NCBI GenBank assembly: GCA_024276425.1
Contig: JAJRXF010000168.1
Coordinates: 1-36,172 of the forward strand
DNA: 36,172 nucleotides
Reading direction: 5' to 3'
Source: Actinomycetes bacterium
GTDB taxonomy: Bacteria; Actinomycetota; Acidimicrobiia; Acidimicrobiales; SZUA-35
The notes below the pieces were generated by a model. It was given only the letters and a program-made list of their open reading frames with translations, did not search any database and was not told the DNA's origin. Of this stretch, positions 1 to 10,031 are shown one piece after another (the first letter of the stretch is position 1; each line of letters begins with the position of its first letter). A program made the translations under genes and the position numbers.

Positions 1-2
1 AC

Positions 3-3000
3 CGCTTTTTCCAAGAAGTCATGACCGATCTGCCACCGGCCGGGCACTACGCCACCGGAATCGGTTTCCTGCCCGTTGATCAGGATCTACAACACAAGTC
101 CAAGGAGGCCATCGGCAAGATCGTGGCTGAGGAAGGCCTGGTCGTCATTGGTTGGCGGGAGGTGCCGGTCGTACCACATTCACTGGGACAACAGGCCTCC
201 AGCGCGATGCCTTCATTTCACCAGATCTTTATTTCGTCACCATCCGCACTCAGTGGCCTAGAACTCGATCGCGAGATCTACATTGTTCGTAAGCGGATCG
301 AACACGAGTTGTCCTCCGAAACCGCAGCGCATTTTCCGTCCCTGAGTTGCCGGACCATCGTTTACAAGGGCATGTTGACAACACCCCAGTTGTCGGAGTT
401 CTTTCCCGACCTATCTGATATTCGATTCGAGAGTGCACTGGCGCTGATCCACTCCCGATTCTCGACCAATACCTTTCCGAGTTGGCCCCTTGCTCACCCC
501 TATCGGTTTGTGGCCCATAACGGTGAGATCAACACCGTGATGGGAAATCGAAACTGGATGCGCACTCGAGAATCCCTACTTGAGACGTCCATCTGGGGCG
601 AGCGAATCTCCAAACTCTTTCCGATTTGTACACCGGGAGGGTCTGATACAGCCTCCTTTGACGAGACCCTCGAACTACTCCACCTCGGTGGCTATTCCTT
701 ACCCCACGCCGTTCTGATGATGATTCCTGAGGCCTGGGAGAAGAACCGTTTCATGGACCGCTCGAGGAAGGAGTTCTACCGGTTCCATGCCTCCATGATG
801 GAGCCGTGGGACGGTCCGGCATCGATTGCCTTCACCGATGGCACCATTATTGGAGCGGTCCTGGATCGCAATGGGCTGCGACCAAGCCGGTATTGGATAA
901 CTGAAGACGGCACTGTCTGTATGGCGTCCGAAGTCGGCGTGCTCGATGTAGATCCGGAATTGGTCGTGGCCAAAGGCAGACTTGAACCGGGAAAGATGTT
1001 CTTGGTCGATACTGCTCAGGGCCGAATCATTGACAATGATGAACTCAAGACGGAGCTAGCGTCGGCCCGGCCCTATGGGGAGTGGCTTCAGTCCAACGTT
1101 CGCCTGGGTGACCTGCCGCTGCGACCGGTGTCCCATCCGGTTCATGATGACCTGATGCCGCAGTTGGTCGCCAACGGATTCACTGAAGAAGAGCTTGAGT
1201 TGCTTATCGAACCCATGGTGCTAAGTGGGGCTGAAAGTATCGGTTCGATGGGCACCGACACTCCCCTCGCCGTGCTCTCCAATCGGCCGAGGATGCTTTT
1301 TGACTACTTCGCGCAACTCTTTGCCCAGGTGACGAATCCACCGCTGGATTCGATACGCGAAGAGCAGGTAACTTCGGCGGCTTCGACTATTGGACCCGAA
1401 GCCAACTTGTTAAGTCCCGGTCCGGACTCATGTCGTCAAATCCAGTTGCCGTACCCAATCATTACACGCCATGAATTGACCCAGATCCTGCACGCCAATG
1501 ATGAGGGCGCCTTCCCAGGGCTACAAGCCAAGGCGATCAAGGCACGCTACCGGGTAGCCGATGGGGGTGAGGGCCTTCGCTCCGCCATCGAAGACGTTCG
1601 CGCCCAGGCTTCAGCCGCCATTGCCCAGGGTGCCTCGATCCTCGTACTGAGTAATCGAGATGCCACGACCGAGCTCGCCCCGATTCCTTCGCTCTTGTTG
1701 TGCTCGGCCGTCCATCATCACCTGGTCCGACAGAAGATCCGGACCAAAGCTGGCCTCATTATCGACGCGGCGGATGCTCGCGAAGTTCACCACTTCGCTC
1801 TGCTCCTCGGGTATGGGGCTGGGGCCATCTGCCCTTCTGTCACGATGGAAGCCATTGAAGATCGGATCGCCTGGGACGCCTCATCAGCCGATATTGCTAC
1901 CGCCAGAGAGAACTACCTAAAGGCAGCGAGCAAGGGCGTGATCAAGGTCATGTCCAAGATGGGGATATCAACGGTTGCGTCCTACACCGGGGCACAGATT
2001 TTCGAGGCGATAGGCCTTGGGCAGGAACTGGTCGATGAGTACTTTACCAGTACTACCTCGCGCCTTGGCGGCGTCGGACTTGATGAGCTTGCCCAGGAGT
2101 GCGCTAGCAGGCATCGTCGGGCTTTCCCCGACCGGCCAGAAGAGTTGACTTATCGCCGACTTGAGGCAGGCGGTGAGTATCAGTGGCGACGCGAAGGTGA
2201 ATACCACCTTTTTAACCCCGAGACAGTGTTCAAGCTTCAGCATTCCACGCGATCAAAGCGTTACGAGGTGTTCAAGGAGTACACCAACCTGGTTAACGAC
2301 CAAGCCGAGCGGCTTGCCACATTGCGTGGCCTGTTTTCCTTTGCCCCCCAGGGACCAGCTATTCCCATCGAAGAAGTGGAGCCCGCCGCCGAGATCATCA
2401 AAAGGTTCTCAACGGGGGCAATGAGCTATGGTTCGATTTCATCCGAGGCACACGAGACCTTGGCCATTGCCATGAACCGACTAGGAGGCAAGTCCAACAC
2501 CGGCGAGGGGGGCGAGGATCCGGAACGATTCATCACCATGGGCTTGGGAGATTCCAAGCGTTCGGCTATCAAGCAGGTCGCATCTGGTCGCTTTGGCGTG
2601 ACCGCAGAGTACTTGACCAACGCCGATGACATCCAGATCAAAATGGCCCAGGGAGCCAAGCCAGGAGAGGGCGGCCAGCTTCCGGCTCGGAAGGTGTGGC
2701 CCTGGATTGCAAAGACCCGACATTCAACGGCCGGAGTCGGTCTGATTTCACCGCCTCCACATCACGACATTTATTCGATCGAGGATCTGGCCCAGCTCAT
2801 ACACGACCTGAAGAATGCTAATCCAGACGCGAGAATCCACGTCAAATTGGTGTCCGAGGTCGGCATTGGAACTGTGGCGGCTGGCGTTTCCAAGGCGAAG
2901 GCGGATGTGGTCTTGGTATCTGGTAATGATGGCGGAACCGGTGCGTCACCACTTACCTCCTTGAAACACGCGGGTGGACCGTGGGAGTTGGGGTTAGCCG

Positions 3001-4319
3001 AGACCCAACAAACCCTCTTGCTGAACGATCTACGAGATCGAATTGTTGTCCAGGTGGATGGTCAGCTCAAAACCGGCCGAGATGTGATCATTGGTGCTCT
3101 GCTTGGCGCGGAAGAGTTTGGGTTTGCCACCGCACCTTTGGTTGTATCTGGATGTGTCATGATGCGCGTCTGTCACCTCGATACCTGTCCAGTCGGAATC
3201 GCTACCCAGAACCCCGAGCTTCGGGCCCGCTTTTCCGGAAGGCCCGAATTTGTTGAAACATTCTTCGAGTTTATTGCCGAGGAGGTCCGAGAGATTCTGG
3301 CCCAACTGGGCTTTTCTTCCTTGGATGAGGCCATTGGCCGGGTTGAATACCTGAATGCATCCGAGGCAATAGATCACTGGAAGGCCTCCGGGCTTGATCT
3401 GACCCCAATCCTGCATCTGCCCAACATTGGGGCTGCCTCCAGACATGCCACGACCCTGCAGGATCATGGGCTTGATCGGGCGCTTGATCATTCCCTAATC
3501 GCTTCGGCTCAAGGTGCCATTCACCGTAATACGCCGATACGTATCGAGCGCTCAATCAGCAATGTGAACCGCACCGTTGGTACCTTGCTTTCTCACGAGA
3601 TAACCAAGGTACATGGGGGCGCCGGGTTAGCGGATGGATTGATCACGGTGTGCTTTGAGGGCCAGGCCGGAAACTCCTTTGGAGCCTTTGTAACCAATGG
3701 TGTAACCCTTGAATTAGCCGGTGATGCCAACGACTATCTGGGTAAGGGTCTGTGTGGTGGCCGAATTATTGTCCGCCCCCCTGCTACCGCCCGTTTCGTC
3801 GCCGAGGACAACATCATTGCTGGCAACGTCATCCTCTATGGAGCGACAAGCGGCGAAGTTTTTATTCGGGGCCAAGTAGGGGAGAGGTTTTGTGTGAGGA
3901 ACTCGGGTGCAACGGCGGTGGTAGAGGGAGTCGGAGACCACGGTTGCGAATATATGACCGGTGGAACCGTGGCCGTGCTGGGCCAGACGGGCCGAAACTT
4001 TGGGGCTGGAATGTCGGGAGGCATCGCCTATGTCCATGACCCGGACAACTCCTTCTACAGCAGAGTGAATCATGAGATGGTCGACCTTGATCGTCTTGGT
4101 GCGCCGGATCAAGAAGCACTGCAAGAGATGGTCATACAGCACCACCAATTCACCGGATCGACGGTGGCGGAGCGACTCCTTGACCAATGGGATGATCTGG
4201 TCAGCCAGTTTGTGAAGGTCATGCCCATTGACTACAAGCGAGTCCTGGAGGCGGAGCGCTACGCCATCGAAAACGATCTGGACCCAGTCGACGCGATTAT
4301 GGAGGCCTCTCGTGGGTGA
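3..4319 (+). CDS. gltB: Glutamate synthase (GOGAT) large subunit, 5' end cut by window edge
   Basis: The large subunit makes two glutamates from glutamine and 2-oxoglutarate; its N-terminal amidotransferase releases ammonia that passes to the FMN synthase domain. The frame is open from base 3 and reads RFFQEV before the ATG at 21, so the true start and the catalytic N-terminal Cys lie outside the window. Counting from base 21, the class II amidotransferase motifs HSRFSTNT and HNGEIN lie near residues 140-170. The central domain follows. The FMN domain carries [11 protein letters not shown] near residue 826. The 3Fe-4S cysteines are in [17 protein letters not shown] near 1043-1058. The C-terminal GXGXG helix domain includes [21 protein letters not shown]. 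Length fits a family of about 1500 residues. The last 8 bases overlap gltD, so the two subunits are very probably translationally coupled. Confidence 0.97.
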   Translation, partial: RFFQEVMTDLPPAGHYATGIGFLPVDQDLQHKSKEAIGKIVAEEGLVVIGWREVPVVPHSLGQQASSAMPSFHQIFISSPSALSGLELDREIYIVRKRIEHELSSETAAHFPSLSCRTIVYKGMLTTPQLSEFFPDLSDIRFESALALIHSRFSTNTFPSWPLAHPYRFVAHNGEINTVMGNRNWMRTRESLLETSIWGERISKLFPICTPGGSDTASFDETLELLHLGGYSLPHAVLMMIPEAWEKNRFMDRSRKEFYRFHASMMEPWDGPASIAFTDGTIIGAVLDRNGLRPSRYWITEDGTVCMASEVGVLDVDPELVVAKGRLEPGKMFLVDTAQGRIIDNDELKTELASARPYGEWLQSNVRLGDLPLRPVSHPVHDDLMPQLVANGFTEEELELLIEPMVLSGAESIGSMGTDTPLAVLSNRPRMLFDYFAQLFAQVTNPPLDSIREEQVTSAASTIGPEANLLSPGPDSCRQIQLPYPIITRHELTQILHANDEGAFPGLQAKAIKARYRVADGGEGLRSAIEDVRAQASAAIAQGASILVLSNRDATTELAPIPSLLLCSAVHHHLVRQKIRTKAGLIIDAADAREVHHFALLLGYGAGAICPSVTMEAIEDRIAWDASSADIATARENYLKAASKGVIKVMSKMGISTVASYTGAQIFEAIGLGQELVDEYFTSTTSRLGGVGLDELAQECASRHRRAFPDRPEELTYRRLEAGGEYQWRREGEYHLFNPETVFKLQHSTRSKRYEVFKEYTNLVNDQAERLATLRGLFSFAPQGPAIPIEEVEPAAEIIKRFSTGAMSYGSISSEAHETLAIAMNRLGGKSNTGEGGEDPERFITMGLGDSKRSAIKQVASGRFGVTAEYLTNADDIQIKMAQGAKPGEGGQLPARKVWPWIAKTRHSTAGVGLISPPPHHDIYSIEDLAQLIHDLKNANPDARIHVKLVSEVGIGTVAAGVSKAKADVVLVSGNDGGTGASPLTSLKHAGGPWELGLAETQQTLLLNDLRDRIVVQVDGQLKTGRDVIIGALLGAEEFGFATAPLVVSGCVMMRVCHLDTCPVGIATQNPELRARFSGRPEFVETFFEFIAEEVREILAQLGFSSLDEAIGRVEYLNASEAIDHWKASGLDLTPILHLPNIGAASRHATTLQDHGLDRALDHSLIASAQGAIHRNTPIRIERSISNVNRTVGTLLSHEITKVHGGAGLADGLITVCFEGQAGNSFGAFVTNGVTLELAGDANDYLGKGLCGGRIIVRPPATARFVAEDNIIAGNVILYGATSGEVFIRGQVGERFCVRNSGATAVVEGVGDHGCEYMTGGTVAVLGQTGRNFGAGMSGGIAYVHDPDNSFYSRVNHEMVDLDRLGAPDQEALQEMVIQHHQFTGSTVAERLLDQWDDLVSQFVKVMPIDYKRVLEAERYAIENDLDPVDAIMEASRG

Positions 4320-5790
4320 TCCTCAAGGTTTTCTCCGGCACCGGCGCGAGGTCCCGGCTCGAAGGCCTGTTCCCGTGCGCCTCAGGGATTGGAAGGAGGT
4401 CTATGAATCCCAGGCCGACGCCGAGCTACGTGCGCAAGCGTCGCGCTGTATGGACTGCGGGATTCCCTTCTGCAACATGGGATGCCCGCTGGGCAACCTT
4501 ATCCCGGACTGGAATGACCTTGTCTATCGCGACAACTGGGAAGACGCAGCGAGGCGGCTCCACGCAACCAACAACTTTCCCGAGTTCACCGGTCGTCTCT
4601 GTCCCGCCCCTTGTGAGGGTGCCTGTGTGGCCGGAATCAACATCGATCCCATCACGATCAAGAATGTTGAACTAGCCATCATCGAACGAGCTTTCGCCGA
4701 AGGGTGGGTCACTCCCGTAATCGCCTCTCAACCGACTGGAAAACGAGTAGCCATCGTCGGCTCCGGTCCGGCAGGTCTGGCTGCGGCACAACAACTCACT
4801 CGAGCGGGACACGAGGTCACGGTCTATGAGCGGGCCGACCGTATTGGTGGTTTGATGCGCTACGGGATTCCCGAGTTCAAGATGGAAAAACACCTTCTTG
4901 ATCGGCGATTGGACCAGATGCGAGCCGAGGGAACTCGTTTTGTGGTCAATGCCTTCATCGGGGGTCCGATCGAAGAGGACCGTTCGATCCCGGTAGAAAG
5001 GCTCCGGGCCGATGCCGACGCAATTGTGTTGGCAACCGGTGCGACTCAGTGGCGAGGCCTGCCAATCCCCGGACGAGAACTTGCCGGGGTCCACCAGGCG
5101 ATGGAATACCTTCCGTCGGCCAACCGAATCCAACATGGAGACTCCGTCTCCGGGGCCATTGACGCCAAGGACAAGAATGTCATCATTATCGGGGGAGGCG
5201 ACACGGGCGCCGATTGTCTTGGAACCGCTTTGCGTCAAGGCGCAGCCAGTGTCCACCAACTGGAGATTATGGCTCGTCCACCGGACGAACGAGCAGATTC
5301 GACACCCTGGCCAACTTGGCCCCTGATGTATCGGGTTTCTTCCGCCCACGAAGAAGGGGGCGAGCGGATGTTCTCGGTGAGCACCACCGAGTTCGTTGGA
5401 GAGAACGGCCAACTGAGCGGACTACGAGGCCACAAGGTTCGGATGGAAATGGCCGATGGGCGGCCCAACTTCATCAAGATCGACCAGAGTGAGTTCGAAT
5501 TGGCCGCCGACCTGGTGTTCTTGGCCCTGGGGTTCACCGGAACGGAGCAAACCACCGTCGTCGCTCAACTCGGTCTCGAACTCGACAATCGGGGGAACAT
5601 CGTCCGTGATCGTGATTGGATGTCCTCGGTGAGTGATGTTTTTGTGTGCGGCGACAGTGGCCGAGGCCAGAGCCTGATCGTGTGGGCCATCGCCGAGGGC
5701 CGAGCTTGTGCCGCGGCGGTAGATCGTTCATTGATGGGAGAAACACTGCTTCCTTCGCCAGTGGGCCCCAATGATCGCCCCATGCGGTAA
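4312..5790 (+). CDS. gltD: Glutamate synthase small subunit
   Basis: GltD oxidises NADPH through FAD and passes electrons through iron-sulfur clusters to GltB. I chose the GTG at 4312 because it gives the family N-terminus [13 protein letters not shown], is preceded by GGAGG at 4301-4305, and overlaps the gltB stop by 8 bases; a longer frame back to 4228 only adds out-of-frame gltB sequence. The product is 492 residues, the usual size. Cluster cysteines are C46, C49, C54 and C58 ([14 protein letters not shown]), with a second set in [12 protein letters not shown] (C97, C101, C105). The FAD motif [10 protein letters not shown] and the NADPH motif [11 protein letters not shown] are intact. It forms an operon with gltB. 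Confidence 0.97.
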   Translation: MGDPQGFLRHRREVPARRPVPVRLRDWKEVYESQADAELRAQASRCMDCGIPFCNMGCPLGNLIPDWNDLVYRDNWEDAARRLHATNNFPEFTGRLCPAPCEGACVAGINIDPITIKNVELAIIERAFAEGWVTPVIASQPTGKRVAIVGSGPAGLAAAQQLTRAGHEVTVYERADRIGGLMRYGIPEFKMEKHLLDRRLDQMRAEGTRFVVNAFIGGPIEEDRSIPVERLRADADAIVLATGATQWRGLPIPGRELAGVHQAMEYLPSANRIQHGDSVSGAIDAKDKNVIIIGGGDTGADCLGTALRQGAASVHQLEIMARPPDERADSTPWPTWPLMYRVSSAHEEGGERMFSVSTTEFVGENGQLSGLRGHKVRMEMADGRPNFIKIDQSEFELAADLVFLALGFTGTEQTTVVAQLGLELDNRGNIVRDRDWMSSVSDVFVCGDSGRGQSLIVWAIAEGRACAAAVDRSLMGETLLPSPVGPNDRPMR

Positions 5791-5812
5791 AGATTTCGAC
5801 TTACAAGCTCAG

Positions 5813-5834
5813 TTTCGGCCGAATCCGGCCGAAA
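5813..5834. promoter_or_regulatory. Perfect 9-bp inverted repeat just upstream of the HTH gene
   Basis: TTTCGGCCG (5813-5821) and CGGCCGAAA (5826-5834) form a perfect 9-bp inverted repeat with a 4-base spacer. It ends 7 bases before the ATG at 5842 and 23 bases after the gltD stop. No T-run follows the right arm on the plus strand, so a classical intrinsic terminator is less likely, although a hairpin could still end gltBD transcripts. Because it covers the place where a ribosome-binding site would lie, an operator for the downstream HTH protein or an RNA hairpin controlling its translation is plausible. The function is inferred; only the symmetry is seen. Confidence 0.55.
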
Positions 5835-5841
5835 AACTACT

Positions 5842-6555
5842 ATGAAGCGGCACCAGAGTCTCGAACAACGTTCAAGAGAGGTACCCGAACGTATTGTCGA
5901 CAGCGTTCCGCTGGGTCGAGCGCTGGAAAAGGCGCGCTCACGACTTGGGTACTCGCTTGAAGCCGCAGCGTCGACCCTTGGTATCTCCGAACGTTTGCTT
6001 GGGCATTTGGAGGCCGGGCTCCGCACACCGACAGAGGGCTTGCTTGAGGTGCTTTGTGAGCGCCTTGGGCTTGATCCTGAACGCCTCGGCACCCGTGCCT
6101 ACGTGCCACGGGTCGCCCCCTACCTGAATGAGAGTGGCAACATCCTTTGGCTTGGCTGGTTACCAATACACCTGCCCGAAGGTTTTGGCAATGAGCATCT
6201 GGTGCGTTCGGTTGGTTCTACGCTCCGCTTGATGCGGTCCCTCGATCCGAGCCAGCCGGTTTACCTGAGGGCGAGTGATCTTCCGCTTTTGGTGAGCTTG
6301 CTTGATATTGAGGACCCAACGCTACCGACCCTGCTTATTCGCTACCTTGGGCTTACCCTTTCCGAAGCGGTATGGGAGATCACGCGGATGCAGGAGATTC
6401 TCACGGCGGACGACGTACCGCTCTTGAGCCGCTCATCACTCGATCCGCTGTCCCGTCCCCATTCCCTGTCTCTTACTGAGGAGCAGCCAACTTCCGCCAG
6501 ACTAAGGGTCGCGATGGAACCGGGCGTGGACCTGGACATGTCAGCCAGCGTCTAA
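5842..6555 (+). CDS. XRE-like helix-turn-helix protein with unknown C-terminal domain
   Basis: The 237-residue product has an XRE/Cro-like HTH at about residues 24-83: LGRALEKARSRLGYSLEAAA, then TLGISERLLGHLEAG and a helix ending LGLDPERL, matching the five-helix layout of this fold. The remaining 150 residues are soluble, have no membrane segment, and I do not recognise them; they may sense a ligand or mediate dimerisation. The ATG at 5842 is the only reasonable start and has no Shine-Dalgarno sequence; an inverted repeat sits directly before it, which fits autoregulation. The stop overlaps that of the convergent DUF4388 gene (CTAA, 6552-6555). Its closeness to the conservon makes a link possible but unproven. 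Confidence 0.85.
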   Translation: MKRHQSLEQRSREVPERIVDSVPLGRALEKARSRLGYSLEAAASTLGISERLLGHLEAGLRTPTEGLLEVLCERLGLDPERLGTRAYVPRVAPYLNESGNILWLGWLPIHLPEGFGNEHLVRSVGSTLRLMRSLDPSQPVYLRASDLPLLVSLLDIEDPTLPTLLIRYLGLTLSEAVWEITRMQEILTADDVPLLSRSSLDPLSRPHSLSLTEEQPTSARLRVAMEPGVDLDMSASV

Positions 6556-7244
6556 CCCTCTTCGATGAGGCCCTCCAGCAGCAATCGGTAGAGCGACGAG
6601 CAGACCCGAAATGCACTTTCGCCGGTTTGGCTAATGACATCGGCAACGCTGTTACGTCCATCGAGGAGGGCCAGGTAGCGCCACTCATCGGATGTAATCA
6701 CCCGTTCTTCCTCCTCTCGAGGAAGAACGCCAGTTAGCCGAAAGGCCATTGATGTGTTGGGGATCCGGGCAGCAATTTTGGTCCAAATAGCGAGGCGACG
6801 CTCGGCCTGGGACATCAGTTCGCCCACTGGCTCAGCAAAACGAGGCCCAACGGGATGGCGTCGACCGTCATGAAACACATAGGGGTGTGAGGAAGGCACA
6901 ATCAACTCGAACAGTGAGCTGAGATTGAACTCGTGAAGAAGCCGATCCAGAACCGCACTAGCCTCAGGGTATTGCTCAGCGATAGTGCCAGCCGCATTGG
7001 CTTCGCTGTCGGCAAGAAGATCTCCGATTGTTTCCTCACTGACAGACCCTGCACCGAAAAGCACATCGGCTACGGGGCTCGAGCTCGCCGTTACCGCAAG
7101 ATAAATCTCGCCCTCGTGGAACCAGATCTCGTTCACTTCATTGATCTGGAGTAAGCCAGTGGCCTTCTCCTGGGCGAGTTCGTTGAGAACCTCGTTCAAG
7201 GACTGTTGGGAAAAGTCACCGCTTACTGTGTTCTGCTCATGCAC
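6552..7244 (-). CDS. DUF4388 (PATAN-type) protein with C-terminal winged-helix-like domain
   Basis: The N-terminal 100 residues match DUF4388: SGDFSQQSLNEVLNELAQ, then TGLLQINEVNEIWFHEGEIY and a following LADVLFGAG-like region. Such domains occur in signalling proteins such as PatA and are thought to mediate protein contacts. The last 45 residues look like a winged helix and resemble the DUF742 protein encoded by the neighbouring conservon. I chose the GTG at 7244 (230 residues, MHEQNTVSGDF). A longer frame starts with TTG at 7328, but that would overlap the start of the divergent kinase gene. Neither start has a good Shine-Dalgarno sequence, so the start is uncertain. Divergent arrangement with cvnA suggests a shared promoter region and a common pathway. 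Confidence 0.85.
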   Translation of the reverse strand: MHEQNTVSGDFSQQSLNEVLNELAQEKATGLLQINEVNEIWFHEGEIYLAVTASSSPVADVLFGAGSVSEETIGDLLADSEANAAGTIAEQYPEASAVLDRLLHEFNLSSLFELIVPSSHPYVFHDGRRHPVGPRFAEPVGELMSQAERRLAIWTKIAARIPNTSMAFRLTGVLPREEEERVITSDEWRYLALLDGRNSVADVISQTGESAFRVCSSLYRLLLEGLIEEG

Positions 7245-7321
7245 GAGAGGAAACCGTACCTCAAGGTTCTCAAGTTTGTTCGTCTCAGTCCGATGGTTCT
7301 GGTAGTTGCCGAGCCTGTGAG

Positions 7322-9493
7322 ATGCCAATGTTTCAGAACCTAAGCCTGCGGTCGAAGTTGATCGCTCTTGCTACGCCCCCTCTGGTTGTACTTGGAGTCA
7401 TCGCTGCCTATGGGTTGCTTCTCAGTTTACGTGGAGCGGGTGCAGATCTTGAATCGGACGTGAAGACACTGGGAATCTTGGCTCTCGCCACGTTCATCAT
7501 CACGACCTTGGCTGGGATTCTGATTGGGCAGTCCCTCAAGAACCCACTCGATCAGGCCACCGAGGCCGCTCGCGAGTTGTCCGAGAAGCGTCTGCCGCTG
7601 CTTTTGGAAACGCTGCGTAATCCTGGTGTTGAGGTACCGGAGTTCGAGCCCCTCACCGTCTCACAGGATGATGAGATGGGAGACCTCGTTCGAGCCCTCA
7701 ATGACGTTCAAGAGTCCGCCGCTCGCCTGGCCACAGAACAGCGTGATGTTGTCAGGGCGGGTCTGCAGGATCTTGTCGTCAATATGGCACGGCGGAACCA
7801 GAGTTTGCTTGATCGACAAATCGAAGTCATCGACCGGATCGAGTCGGCCGAAGAGGACCCGGATCGTCTGGAAGAGCTCTATCGAATGGACCACCTGGCG
7901 ACCCGCATGCGACGCAACGCAGAAAGCTTGCTGGTTCTTGCCGGAGCGGACCCCGCTCGTCGTCGTGGAGGACCAGTCGCCATCGCCGATGTCCTGCGGG
8001 TGGCCATGAGCGAGATCGAGGACTATCAGCACATCAGTCTGGAAGAGATCGAGGAGTCCAAAATCGGCCCCCAAGGTGCGGTCGATCTGGCTCATCTTGT
8101 TTCCGAGCTTCTGGAAAATGCTACCCAATTTTCACCCCCAGACAGCCCCGTCAAGGTTGCTGGCTCGGTTCACCCCGATGGTTCGTATCTGATCTCTGTC
8201 ACCGACTCTGGCATCGGTATGGACGAAGCTCAACTTCTGGCAGCGAACAGCACCCTGGTCCGTCCACCCGAACTTGGTCTTGGTTTGACTCGTTCCCTTG
8301 GATTCATTGTTGTTGGCCGTTTGGCCAAACGCCTCAACGTCGCCGTCGAGCTTGTGGCCGCACCCGGTGGGGGTACCACAGCCATTGTTGAGGTCCCGGC
8401 TGCTGCGCTATATGGCTATTCCGGCGCAACTCCCACCGAATCGGATCCTACAGAATCAGTCGAGGGAGATCCGCTCCAGGATCTCGCAGCGAACCCGTCA
8501 GAAACGGGAGTAGCCGACAACGAACCGGCCTCCCCCAATCCTGGTGGGTCGGAGATTCCCGGAGCGACCGTACAAACCTCACCACAGATTCAGCCAGCCG
8601 CGTCATCGACGTTGGCAACCGAAGCCTTTCCCCCGGTTGGCGACTCCTGGGCTCCGCCAACCATCCCAGAACGAGGAGCAAACCCGCTAGGCGCCCCTGC
8701 AGATTCCGGAGTGATTCCCCAAAGTACATCCGAAGCTGCTCCAGAGCCAGCCATTTCGGCATCGCCGACGGAACCCGCGGCTGCTTCGTTGCAACCCCAA
8801 ATGCCTCAAACCGACGAATCTGGTGCCCAGGGTCCAGCCACATCGGCTGCTCTTGCCAAACTACTCGGTCTCGATCCGACCGCGGCAACTGCCGCCCCGG
8901 CGGACCCTGGTGCTTCGGGGCTGAGTACTCCTAGCGAGGGGCTACCGACCAGGGAGACCGTGGCGGGGGGCGGTCCGGCTGAGGTTCCAGGAGCGGGATC
9001 GAGCATCTTCGCTCGGGAGGAAACTACCGAAGCGCCGCCAGTAGACAACGCTCCCTGGAGCGAGCCGATCTTTGACCCCTCGTTACTCGAGATCTCCTAT
9101 GACGATCCAGCCGGTACGCCTTCCAATAGCCCTGGAGGGGTTCCTGCGGTAGAGACTGCGCCCTTCAGTGCGGTCGAGCCAACCGCTCACTTGGAAGAAG
9201 CAATTCCGAGCGGACAAGAGTTTGATCAGGGAATGGCTTCGCTACTTGCACCTGAGCCGGAGAAGACCTCAACAGGCTTGGTAAAACGCAACCGCTCGGA
9301 ATCCCACGCCCCTGTTAGTGAGGGCCGACCAGTCGCAGCCAGCGTGCGCTCTCCCGAAGAAATCCGTTCCATGCTTGCTCGTTATCGCGACGGTCTGCAT
9401 GGTCGACCAACGACCCCGCCACCCGGAGCCCCGAGCGAAGCTTCGTCGTCAGATAATCCCCTCAACAACAATCCATTTGGAGACCAGTCATGA
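7322..9493 (+). CDS. cvnA: Conservon histidine kinase-like ATPase (CvnA type)
   Basis: This is the membrane component of an actinobacterial conservon, a four-gene unit in which a kinase-like ATPase works with a Roadblock protein, a DUF742 protein and a small GTPase. Two membrane helices (about residues 13-35 and 48-70) enclose an outside loop of only about a dozen residues. A HAMP-like stretch follows. The helical region has the family motif DHLATRMRRN with H191, then a HATPase domain with ELLENATQFSPP, DSGIGM and LGLGLTRSLG. From about residue 365 there is a Pro/Ala/Ser/Glu-rich, probably disordered tail of some 300 residues. It ends in the typical motif EIRSMLARYRDGLHG. Start is ATG 7322, or ATG 7328 six bases on. 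It overlaps cvnB by ATGA. Confidence 0.93.
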   Translation: MPMFQNLSLRSKLIALATPPLVVLGVIAAYGLLLSLRGAGADLESDVKTLGILALATFIITTLAGILIGQSLKNPLDQATEAARELSEKRLPLLLETLRNPGVEVPEFEPLTVSQDDEMGDLVRALNDVQESAARLATEQRDVVRAGLQDLVVNMARRNQSLLDRQIEVIDRIESAEEDPDRLEELYRMDHLATRMRRNAESLLVLAGADPARRRGGPVAIADVLRVAMSEIEDYQHISLEEIEESKIGPQGAVDLAHLVSELLENATQFSPPDSPVKVAGSVHPDGSYLISVTDSGIGMDEAQLLAANSTLVRPPELGLGLTRSLGFIVVGRLAKRLNVAVELVAAPGGGTTAIVEVPAAALYGYSGATPTESDPTESVEGDPLQDLAANPSETGVADNEPASPNPGGSEIPGATVQTSPQIQPAASSTLATEAFPPVGDSWAPPTIPERGANPLGAPADSGVIPQSTSEAAPEPAISASPTEPAAASLQPQMPQTDESGAQGPATSAALAKLLGLDPTAATAAPADPGASGLSTPSEGLPTRETVAGGGPAEVPGAGSSIFAREETTEAPPVDNAPWSEPIFDPSLLEISYDDPAGTPSNSPGGVPAVETAPFSAVEPTAHLEEAIPSGQEFDQGMASLLAPEPEKTSTGLVKRNRSESHAPVSEGRPVAASVRSPEEIRSMLARYRDGLHGRPTTPPPGAPSEASSSDNPLNNNPFGDQS

Positions 9494-9912
9494 CCGTTAT
9501 GAGCAGCCAGGCCAGCAACGTAAACTGGCTCGTCAACAATTTTGTGAGTCAGGTGCCAGGGGTTAACGATTCGGTTGTTGTCTCCTCTGACGGCTTGCCT
9601 ATTGCTGCCTCCGCCGGACTTGACCGTGATGCAGTAGACCGCTTCTCTGCGGTTGCTTCGGGCCTGATTGGGCTTGCCTACGGTGCAGCCGGTCGGTTCG
9701 GTGGAGGTGCCGTGACCGAGGTGATCGTCGAAATGGAAAACGCCTTCTTGTTCGTGACGGGCATTAGCGATGGTTCACTTTTGGCCACAATTGCCGAGTC
9801 GGCATGTGATGTCGGACTTGTCGCATACGAGATGGCAGTCCTGGTTGAAAAGACCGGCGCCGTCCTCACTCCAGAACTTCGAGCCGAGCTGCAAGCTTCG
9901 CTCCCTCGCTAA
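9490..9912 (+). CDS. cvnB: Roadblock/LC7 domain protein of the conservon (CvnB type)
   Basis: A 140-residue, single-domain Roadblock/LC7 protein, expected to sit in the cytoplasm at the membrane complex and to act on the small GTPase. The hallmark is NWLVNNFVSQVPGVNDSVVVSSDGLPIAASAG near the N-terminus (shown in parts), followed by the alternating strands ending in LLATIAESACDVGLVAYEMA. The start ATG overlaps the cvnA stop (ATGA, 9490-9493) and has GGAG at 9479-9482, so it is translationally coupled to the kinase gene. Length and order (kinase, Roadblock, DUF742, GTPase) are exactly those of known conservons. Confidence 0.95.
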   Translation: MTVMSSQASNVNWLVNNFVSQVPGVNDSVVVSSDGLPIAASAGLDRDAVDRFSAVASGLIGLAYGAAGRFGGGAVTEVIVEMENAFLFVTGISDGSLLATIAESACDVGLVAYEMAVLVEKTGAVLTPELRAELQASLPR

Positions 9913-9997
9913 CCACGACCCTCTTGTAGCAACTACTAACTCCCGATATGCCGGCGCCGATAGGGCTAACAATCACAACGTTCCGGCATCGCATCAT

Positions 9998-10031
9998 CCA
10001 GGTGAATCCATGACCCAGGTGAACCCATGAC
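9998..10031 (+). repeat. 17-bp tandem duplication carrying a ribosome-binding site and start codon
   Basis: The unit CCAGGTGAAYCCATGAC occurs twice in a row (9998-10014 and 10015-10031), differing at one base. Each copy holds an AGGTGA Shine-Dalgarno-like sequence and an ATG. The second copy supplies the start of the DUF742 gene (ATG 10027). The first ATG (10010) opens a six-codon frame, MTQVNP, whose TGA overlaps the second ATG as ATGA. It therefore reads as a duplicated translation start that leaves a tiny leader ORF coupled to the gene. Confidence 0.85.

Noticed and set aside
4672-5412. 246-residue minus-strand frame opposite gltD
   Set aside because: It mirrors the coding frame of gltD, which is certain; the translation has no family features.
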